From Candidatus Peribacteria bacterium (lineage in GTDB: Bacteria; Patescibacteriota; Gracilibacteria; Peribacterales; Peribacteraceae): a stretch of DNA of 64,000 nucleotides. Below the pieces are notes generated by a model. It was not told the origin of the DNA. It did not search any database and saw nothing but the letters and a program-made list of their open reading frames with translations. Positions 40,058 to 47,502 of this stretch are shown piece by piece (the first letter of the stretch is position 1; each line of letters begins with the position of its first letter). A program made the position numbers and the translations under genes. Location: positions 1 through 64,000 of the forward strand of contig CALRAD010000002.1 of the NCBI GenBank assembly GCA_943350395.1, read 5' to 3'.

Positions 40058-40130
40058 ATTGATTTATAAGTACAGTAAGCCCTTTATAGAGAGAAAAAAA
40101 GCTATCTGTTCTTTTCAGACGAAATACACG

Positions 40131-40144
40131 ATACTGATCAGTAT
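40131..40144. promoter_or_regulatory. Perfect 14-bp palindrome ATACTGATCAGTAT overlapping start of Cys-rich protein 5
   Basis: Self-complementary; contains the -10-like GATACT and touches the ATG at 40143. Confidence 0.5.
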
Positions 40145-41825
40145 GCACAACGCACATACCTGCCAGCAGTGTCAGACATCCTTCTCCGTCACTGACGAAG
40201 ACCGAAAATTTCTCGATATGCTCTCTCCGATCATCGGCGGAATGAAACAGAACTTGCCCGAACCGACGATGTGCCCCGATTGCCGACTGCAGCGTCGTAT
40301 GGCGTGCGTGAATCAGCTCAGTCTCTATGAGCGCACATGCGACTTAACGGGTGCATCGGTCATCTCCAATATAAGACCGGGCTCTCCCTATAAGGTCTAC
40401 CGACAGGAGGATTGGCACAGCGACAAGTGGGACGCGCTCGAGTACGGAAAGGAATTTGATTTTTCGCGTCCATTCTTTGATCAGTGGCAGGAGCTCTGTT
40501 TGGCAGTTCCCCGCCCGAGCCTCTTTACCGGTTACGAATTCGATGAGAACTGCGCGTATACGAATCACGCAGGGAAGAACAAGAACTGCTACATGATCTT
40601 TGACTCTGACGAGAACCGCGACTGTTACTACAGTTACAGTATCAACCAGTGCGAAAACTGCTGCGACTGTTTCCGTGTCCGTAAGAGCGAGCTGTGTTAC
40701 GAATGTGTTGATTGTGTGCGTTGCTACGGTTCGTCGTATTTGCAGGATTGCGACAACTGCTCGAGTTCGCTCTTTCTCAAGAATTGCACAGGCTGCAAAG
40801 ACTGTCTTATGTGCAGCAACATGAAGAACAAACAGTTTTGTATCGAAAATAAGCAGTACACCGAAGCAGAATTCCATGCGACACGCGATTTGCTTCGTAC
40901 ACGGAGTGCTCTCTGCTCTGCACAGGAACGTTTCCGTGCACTCAAGCTGGAGTATCCGCAGAAGTACATGCACGGAGTGCAGAATGAAGATGTTCTTGGT
41001 GATTATCTTGTCGGCTGCAAGAATGCACAGTTTTGCTTCGACAGCGAAGATCTCTGGGATTGCCGATACGTGTATCAGGGCTTTATGCCGCTTAAGAATT
41101 GCATGGATATTCAGGAGTGTGGGGATGGCGAACTTCTCTACGAGTGTTCGGTCATGGGCTACGACATCCATAGTTCTCTCTTCTGCAGTCACGTGCTCGC
41201 AAGTGTCAGCGAGATGATCTATTGCTCGCTCTGTCCGCACAGCAAAAATTGTTTCGGCTGTATCGGTGTACAGCGCAAGCAGTACTGCATTCTCAATAAG
41301 CAGTACACGAAAGAGGAATATGAAGCACTTGTACCGAGAATCATTGAACATATGCGAAAGTCTCGCGAGTATGGCGAGTTCTTACCTGTCAGCGTTTCGA
41401 CATATGCTTACAACGAATCGCTCGCGATGGATTACTACCCGATGACGAAGCAAGATGTAGAGAGCAGAGGATGGAAGTGGCTGGATGACGAAAGAAAGAA
41501 TCGCAAAGAAGCTTCTGCGGTTGCATTGCCTGAAAGTATTGCAGAAGCAGACGATGATCTTCTGAAGAACGTCCTGACATGCAGGACCTCAAAGAAGCAG
41601 TACAAGATTACTGCGCAGGAGCTCAAGTTCTACCGTCAGATCGGTGTGCCCGTTCCGGATGAGTGTTTCTTTGAGCGTCACAAAGGTCGTATGACACTCA
41701 GGAACAAGAGAACGCTTTATGAGAGGATCTGCGGCAAGTGTTCGAAGTCGATCCAGACAACGTATGGTCCGGATCGGCCGGAGCAGGTGTACTGCGAAGA
41801 GTGCTATCTGGAAGCACTGACATGA
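40143..41825 (+). CDS. Cys-rich array protein 5
   Basis: 'MHNAHTCQQCQTSFSVTDEDRKF'; C-term 'CGKCSKSIQTTYGPDRPEQVYCEECYLEALT'. Confidence 0.9.
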   Translation: MHNAHTCQQCQTSFSVTDEDRKFLDMLSPIIGGMKQNLPEPTMCPDCRLQRRMACVNQLSLYERTCDLTGASVISNIRPGSPYKVYRQEDWHSDKWDALEYGKEFDFSRPFFDQWQELCLAVPRPSLFTGYEFDENCAYTNHAGKNKNCYMIFDSDENRDCYYSYSINQCENCCDCFRVRKSELCYECVDCVRCYGSSYLQDCDNCSSSLFLKNCTGCKDCLMCSNMKNKQFCIENKQYTEAEFHATRDLLRTRSALCSAQERFRALKLEYPQKYMHGVQNEDVLGDYLVGCKNAQFCFDSEDLWDCRYVYQGFMPLKNCMDIQECGDGELLYECSVMGYDIHSSLFCSHVLASVSEMIYCSLCPHSKNCFGCIGVQRKQYCILNKQYTKEEYEALVPRIIEHMRKSREYGEFLPVSVSTYAYNESLAMDYYPMTKQDVESRGWKWLDDERKNRKEASAVALPESIAEADDDLLKNVLTCRTSKKQYKITAQELKFYRQIGVPVPDECFFERHKGRMTLRNKRTLYERICGKCSKSIQTTYGPDRPEQVYCEECYLEALT

Positions 41826-41856
41826 TAGTGCCTCAAGCGTGTTACAATTCCGCTCC

Positions 41857-43557
41857 ATGCAACGAATCTGTATCAACAGCTGGTGTGCCGAGGCATTCGA
41901 GATCACTGACGACGATCTTGCTTGCTACAAGAAGCTTGCTCCGGTGATTGGCGGGCAGACCCATGAATTACCTCTTCCAGATTTCTGTTTTTCCTGCCGT
42001 TTGCAGCGCAGACTTGCGTTCTACAACAGTCGGTCTCTCTACAAACGAATATGCGATTTCTCGGGGAAACAGGTTGTCTCGGTCTTCTCTCCGGATAAAC
42101 CTTTTAAGGTGTACGACAAAGATATCTGGTTCAGCGATGCATGGAATCCGCTCTCTTACGGACGTGATTTCGATTTCGACCGTCCGTTTTTTTCGCAATT
42201 CAGAGAACTCATGGAAGCAGTGCCTCAGCTTGCGATCACACACTTTGGCTGGGAGAACATCAATAGTGAGTTCACGAATGATAATTACAAGATCAAGAAT
42301 TGCTATCTGACGTTCGATGGCGAGCAGGCCGAGGATTGTTATTACCTGCATTCATTCGTGATGGATAAAAATTGTGTCGACGGGGTTCATCTGATGCTTT
42401 CGGAGCTTTGCTACGAGTGCGTGCACTGCACGCAGTGCTATGCACTGAGGTTTGCGCGATACTCCAACAACTGCAGCGACAGCGAGTTTCTCCGTGATTG
42501 CATTGGGTGTAAGAACTGCTTCGGCTGCGCGAATCTGAGGCAGAAACAGTACTGCATCTGGAACGAACAGAAGACGAAGCAGGAGTACGAAACGTTCTTG
42601 CAGTCATTCGAATCAAGTTCGCATGACGTTGTACAGGCAATGCGGAAAAAGGCGGAAGACTTCTTCAGCCGTCAGCCCGTGAAGAGTATGCGCGGCGAGC
42701 AGAATCAGAATGTTGTCGGAGACAATATGAATCAGTCGAAGAACGCGCACTGGTGTTTCGATTGTTACAATCAGGAAGACTGCCGCTACACGACGAACTG
42801 CATGATGCCAGCGAAAGATCTCTTCGACGTGCATGTGTGGGGTGATGGGCTCGAGCTCGCCTATGATTGCTGTGTCATCGGTGCCGACTCGCGCGAATTA
42901 TTTTTCGATTACGCAGTCGCATCGAATTGCACGGATATTCTCTATTCGACCTACTGCAGTCAGGGTTGCTCGCATTGCTTCGGTTGCGTAGGGCTGCGGC
43001 GTTCCAAGTATTGTATCTTCAATCAGCAGTATTCCGAAGAAGAGTACGGGAAACTTGTGAACAGAATAATCGATCACATGCGCCAGGCAGGGGAGTGGGG
43101 GCGATTCTTTCCTTCAGAATATTCGTTCTTTGGGTACAACGAGACGATGGCGCAGACGTTCTTCCCGCTGACGAAAGAAGAATGCAAGAAGCGCGGCTAC
43201 CGGTGGTGCGACTACGAAGCAGCAATCGAAGCAACGAGAACGATTCCTGCTGCGCAGTTACCGGATAACAGTGCCGATATTCCGGATGACATCCTGAACT
43301 GGGCGATCGTGTGCGAAGTCAGCAAGAAACCATTCAAGATTATCAAGCAAGAGCTCGATTTCTATCGTACCCATCGCTTGTCGATTCCAAGACGGCACCC
43401 GAATCAGCGGCATTTTGACCGGTACGCTCTCAAAAATCCCTTCAAGCTCTTCGATCGAACGTGTGCGAAGTGCTCGAAAGCGATTCAGACAAGTTATGCG
43501 CCCGACCGCCCCGAAATTGTGTATTGCGAGGAGTGCTACCTAAAGGAGGTGTATTAA
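41857..43557 (+). CDS. Cys-rich array protein 6
   Basis: 'MQRICINSWCAEAFEITDDD'; TACAAT 8 nt upstream of ATG; C-term CxxC-x17-CxxC. Confidence 0.9.
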   Translation: MQRICINSWCAEAFEITDDDLACYKKLAPVIGGQTHELPLPDFCFSCRLQRRLAFYNSRSLYKRICDFSGKQVVSVFSPDKPFKVYDKDIWFSDAWNPLSYGRDFDFDRPFFSQFRELMEAVPQLAITHFGWENINSEFTNDNYKIKNCYLTFDGEQAEDCYYLHSFVMDKNCVDGVHLMLSELCYECVHCTQCYALRFARYSNNCSDSEFLRDCIGCKNCFGCANLRQKQYCIWNEQKTKQEYETFLQSFESSSHDVVQAMRKKAEDFFSRQPVKSMRGEQNQNVVGDNMNQSKNAHWCFDCYNQEDCRYTTNCMMPAKDLFDVHVWGDGLELAYDCCVIGADSRELFFDYAVASNCTDILYSTYCSQGCSHCFGCVGLRRSKYCIFNQQYSEEEYGKLVNRIIDHMRQAGEWGRFFPSEYSFFGYNETMAQTFFPLTKEECKKRGYRWCDYEAAIEATRTIPAAQLPDNSADIPDDILNWAIVCEVSKKPFKIIKQELDFYRTHRLSIPRRHPNQRHFDRYALKNPFKLFDRTCAKCSKAIQTSYAPDRPEIVYCEECYLKEVY

Positions 43558-43560
43558 AGT

Positions 43561-44340
43561 TTATTCTTTCAATCCTTGCATCGGCTGCTTGTCGGCACTC
43601 GCCCCCTTCCATGCGAGTTCAAAGACAGCACGCTCGGTCTTCGTGTAGACGGAACTCTCGATGATCATGCCAATGAGTTCATTCGGATTGAGTGACAAAA
43701 TTGCCGCACGGTCGTTGTAGAATGTGATCTGATACTCGAAGGGTGCCGAAGCAGGATCCACGAATAGCACTTCCACGAGGTACGTATGGAATCCCTGCGG
43801 ATAACAGTGACCAAGATGACGGAGTCCTTCGTTGGAATGCGGCGAAAGGAAGCGCGTTCGGATACGTCTCTCGAGTTTCTGATTCGCGTAGTGGATGAGT
43901 TCGTTCTCAGGGAGCACGCTCGGAAGTGCACCGAAATCCGTGTAGCCGATAATCTCATGCTCGGCATTCAGCGTGTCTTCGAGGACGTTTCTGATCCCTT
44001 CAGTTCCTTCGTAGTACTGGATCTTCGGCTTGTAGGCGAGTGCATGGGTCATCGAGAGAAGTTCAGGCAGAATTTTCTCCGCACGCTCGAGTTTCTGTTG
44101 CTGCTTCCGGACGAGAATACGCGGGTCTTCTGCTGAGAAGTGACGAACATTGTTTTTGGAGAATTGCGAGATCAGTCCTTTCGATGTCAGTCCTTCCAGA
44201 ATTTTATAACACACCACGCGGTGCACTCCCGCCTGCTTCGCGATCGCACTGACGTACGATCCGCCGAGTTCAAGCAGTGCGATATACACTTTCGCTTCGT
44301 CGTCGCTTAAGCCGAGTTCGATCAAGTCAGAAGATTTCAT
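43561..44340 (-). CDS. TrmB-like transcriptional regulator (array regulator 3)
   Basis: 'LIELGLSDDEAKVYIALLELGGSYVSAIAKQAGVHRVVCYKILEGLTSKGLISQFSKNNVRHF'. Confidence 0.87.
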   Translation of the reverse strand: MKSSDLIELGLSDDEAKVYIALLELGGSYVSAIAKQAGVHRVVCYKILEGLTSKGLISQFSKNNVRHFSAEDPRILVRKQQQKLERAEKILPELLSMTHALAYKPKIQYYEGTEGIRNVLEDTLNAEHEIIGYTDFGALPSVLPENELIHYANQKLERRIRTRFLSPHSNEGLRHLGHCYPQGFHTYLVEVLFVDPASAPFEYQITFYNDRAAILSLNPNELIGMIIESSVYTKTERAVFELAWKGASADKQPMQGLKE

Positions 44341-44342
44341 GC

Positions 44343-44365
44343 TTGTTGTAATAAAATTACTACAA
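44343..44365. promoter_or_regulatory. Candidate operator TTGTTGTAAT-aaa-ATTACTACAA
   Basis: 10+10 inverted repeat with one mismatch, between regulator 3 and Cys-rich protein 7. Confidence 0.5.
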
Positions 44366-44383
44366 ATAGAATATTCTAATAAT

Positions 44384-46156
44384 ATGGCTTCTGTAAAGCA
44401 AGATATAGATCTTTATCTTTTTGAGTGTATTGACTACTTTACATTTATGACTAGGATGACTTGCATGCAAACCTTCTGCGCCTCCTGCGCTCTGTCATTC
44501 ACGGTCATGGATGACGATCTTGCGTTCTACGATCAAGTTTCGCCGATCTTCGGAGGGAAGAAATATGGCATCCCTCCACCAACGCTTTGTCCGGATTGCA
44601 GACAGCAGAGGCGACTCAGCATCGTGAATGAAAGAAATTTTTATACAACCACATGCGGCCTCTGTAAAAAACGAACGATGACTGAGCATCCTTCGGAGAG
44701 CGGCAAGACAGTTTATTGTCGAGATTGCTGGTTCAGCGATCGTTGGGACAGCTGTTCGTATGGCAAGGACGTCGATTTCACACAACCGATTTTTCCTCAG
44801 ATTTTAGAGCTCGTTCGCTCTGTTCCTGCGCTCAACTTGCTTGCCGAAGGAACGAACGTGAACTCGGATTACATTCACTATGCAGGATACGCAAAGAATT
44901 GTTACTTGATCATGCATGCGGACTTCTGCGAGGACTGTTACTACGGATACGGTTTCAAGAAGAACACGAGCTGTGTCGACGGATTTTATAATCTGAGTTG
45001 CCAGCTCTGCTACGACTGCGTCGATGTGCACAGTTGTTACGGACTGAAGGGATCTCAGGACTGTGTAAACTGTTCCTCTTCCGCTTTCCTCCGCGACTGC
45101 ATCGGTTGCAAGAACTGTTTTCTCTGTGCGGGGCTACGCAACAAAGAATATTGTTTTGAGAACGAGCAGCTCAGCAAAGCTGACTACGAGGCGAGAGTGG
45201 CTGCGATCGATCTTTCATCCTACAGGCAGTACCAAGGATGCAAGGTGAAGAGAGCGGAGGTTGAGAAGAATCATCCTTTCAAACAACTCCACACGCACAA
45301 TCTCGAAAACTGCTCGGGCGACTATCTCCAGAATTGCAAAGACACGCAGTGCAGTTTCGATTGCGAGGATGTCGAGCGCGGTAAATTTCTCTATCAGGTC
45401 GTGACCGGAGCCAAGAATGTCTATGATATTTATCAATACGGTTTGAATCTTCGGGAGTCCTACGAATGTTCCATTGCTGGCACAGAAAGTTACGGGATTC
45501 GCTTCACACACAATGCGCATAACAGTTGTGCAGAACTTCTGTACTGTTGGTACATTCAGACATCGAAAAACTGTTTTGGTTGCGTCAATATGAATCGAAA
45601 GCAGTATTGCATCTTCAACAAGCAGTACACGAAGCAGCAGTACGAGGAACTTGTACCCAAGATTATCGACTACATGAAGAAAACAGGCGAGTGGGGAGAG
45701 TTTTTTCCGACGACCTTTTCGCCATTCGGGTATAACAAGTCGTCTGCACAGATGTATTACCCGCTGACGAAAGCCGAGGCGCTGAAGCGCGGTTGGAAGT
45801 GGGATGACAGCAAAGAGGAGCCTCCGGTTGTGTCAAAAATCATCGCTGCCTCGATGCTTCCGGATGCGATCACGGATATTCCCGATGACATTTTGAACTG
45901 GGCGGTGGAATGCGAGGTGACAAATAAGCCCTATAAAATCACACCGCAGGAACTCCGGTTCTACCGCGAGCAGAATCTTCCGGTTCCGAGGCGATGTCCC
46001 GACCAGCGTCATCTCGATCGATTTGCACAGCGCAATCCGAGAAAGTTCTTCGATCGTCCCTGCGCAAAATGCAAAAAAGCAATTCGGACAACATATAGTC
46101 CTGAGGAGCCCGAAACAGTCTATTGCGAGGAGTGCTATCTCACCTCCGTTTACTAA
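44384..46156 (+). CDS. Cys-rich array protein 7 (retains an intact internal CxxC-x17-CxxC; possibly extended N-terminus)
   Basis: Start chosen at MASVKQD because TATTCT lies 6 nt upstream; alternative start MQTFCASC at 44465. Contains 'CGLCKKRTMTEHPSESGKTVYCRDC'. Confidence 0.85.
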   Translation: MASVKQDIDLYLFECIDYFTFMTRMTCMQTFCASCALSFTVMDDDLAFYDQVSPIFGGKKYGIPPPTLCPDCRQQRRLSIVNERNFYTTTCGLCKKRTMTEHPSESGKTVYCRDCWFSDRWDSCSYGKDVDFTQPIFPQILELVRSVPALNLLAEGTNVNSDYIHYAGYAKNCYLIMHADFCEDCYYGYGFKKNTSCVDGFYNLSCQLCYDCVDVHSCYGLKGSQDCVNCSSSAFLRDCIGCKNCFLCAGLRNKEYCFENEQLSKADYEARVAAIDLSSYRQYQGCKVKRAEVEKNHPFKQLHTHNLENCSGDYLQNCKDTQCSFDCEDVERGKFLYQVVTGAKNVYDIYQYGLNLRESYECSIAGTESYGIRFTHNAHNSCAELLYCWYIQTSKNCFGCVNMNRKQYCIFNKQYTKQQYEELVPKIIDYMKKTGEWGEFFPTTFSPFGYNKSSAQMYYPLTKAEALKRGWKWDDSKEEPPVVSKIIAASMLPDAITDIPDDILNWAVECEVTNKPYKITPQELRFYREQNLPVPRRCPDQRHLDRFAQRNPRKFFDRPCAKCKKAIRTTYSPEEPETVYCEECYLTSVY

Positions 46157-46907
46157 TCTTCGGCTCCGGCAGCAAATCCCACATCATCTTCCACCAGATG
46201 CGATAACTCGCCGCGAGGCGGGGGCTCACCATCACGAAGATCGTGAGATCGTCTTCCAGTTTTCCGAATCCGAGTCCTGTGAACGTTACGACATGATCAC
46301 CGAAAACTTCGATCGCGGACTCTGATGTGTATTTCTTCGGTGCAAATTTATACGGCTTGCCGACGGCTTCGGGCACATGAGGCACTTTCTCCTGCACTTC
46401 CCAGTCAAAGATGTGATGAAATTTCATTTTCTTCTTCTTTGCCTCGGTCAGAAACCATTTCGTGAACGTCTCCAGCCGTGGATCGAACCAACCGCCCTTC
46501 GCGCCGAACTCGTACATATCTTCGCCGACTTTCAGTGCCTCACGCAGAAAGTTTTTCATTCCCTCGACGCCTTTATAGATGTACGCGCGCTGCACGGCAC
46601 GTTGCGATCGATACGTCGAAAAGAGCTCGGGGAGTGCCTTATCGAGCAGGCGTTCTTTCTCTTTCACAAGCTCCATCAGCTTTCCCGGTTCTACTGCTTC
46701 GTAGACGGTTTCTCCCTGGCTGAAGACCTCTGATACAAGCCCCTTTTCGATAAGTCTATGCACTGCATCGTACGCATTGCGGCGATGGACCCCTGAGCGT
46801 AGTGCAATCGTCGACACGCCGGAACCTCCGAATGTCAGGAGTGCTTCGTAAATGCGCGCTTCATTCGGAGAGAGACCGAGTTCTTGGAAGAGTTCTGCAT
46901 GCAACAT
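46140..46907 (-). CDS. TrmB-like transcriptional regulator (array regulator 4)
   Basis: 'MLHAELFQELGLSPNEARIYEALLTFGGSGVSTIALRSGVHRRNAYDAVHRLIEKGLV'; TATACT 7 nt upstream of this start. Confidence 0.85.
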   Translation of the reverse strand: MLHAELFQELGLSPNEARIYEALLTFGGSGVSTIALRSGVHRRNAYDAVHRLIEKGLVSEVFSQGETVYEAVEPGKLMELVKEKERLLDKALPELFSTYRSQRAVQRAYIYKGVEGMKNFLREALKVGEDMYEFGAKGGWFDPRLETFTKWFLTEAKKKKMKFHHIFDWEVQEKVPHVPEAVGKPYKFAPKKYTSESAIEVFGDHVVTFTGLGFGKLEDDLTIFVMVSPRLAASYRIWWKMMWDLLPEPKISKRR

Positions 46908-47010
46908 AGACATCAGTATAGCAGATTGTGGTGATAACTGCCACCTTATGGTGATCTATGCTACTCATTTGAAATTCCTATAATTGACACAGTTTCCTAA
47001 TCATTCTCTA

Positions 47011-47502
47011 ATGACTACAGAATCTTCTCGCAACCCGGCTGAAGCAAAAGCTATGATGCTGTATTTCACTGACCTGCTGGGTCAGGGATGGGAAGGTCGA
47101 CTCTATCACCTGTTGAATGCGGGGAGTGTATTTGCAGGTGCTCGAAATGTAACTACTGCCGAAGAGGCAATGGCCTATTCTGAAAGTTTACTTTCACAAG
47201 TGCCGACGGAGGAAAAAGATATGATTGCTTCCTATGTGAAAAGTATGTGTGGAGAAGGCAGAAATGTCGTATTTCTCGCTAACCCAACGATTGTTTATGG
47301 CAACGCTGAATTTCATTTATTCGGTGCTCGGCACCAGAATGTGGGAAGCGTGAATCTGTTCTCTCTTCCCTTGGTTCGATTCAGAACTATATGCGAATTG
47401 AGGGGTTGGCAGGAGCCGGAAGCTGACGCAGGTAGTCCAATCGATTCTGCGAAGCAGGAGGAACGAAGAAAGCTGGATCAATTATTTTCCTCTCTCCGAT
47501 GA
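47011..47502 (+). CDS. Hypothetical protein, 4-nt overlap with Cys-rich protein 8
   Basis: 'MTTESSRNPAEAKAMMLYFTDLLGQGWEGRLYHLLN'; ATGA junction with next ORF implies an operon. Confidence 0.6.
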   Translation: MTTESSRNPAEAKAMMLYFTDLLGQGWEGRLYHLLNAGSVFAGARNVTTAEEAMAYSESLLSQVPTEEKDMIASYVKSMCGEGRNVVFLANPTIVYGNAEFHLFGARHQNVGSVNLFSLPLVRFRTICELRGWQEPEADAGSPIDSAKQEERRKLDQLFSSLR

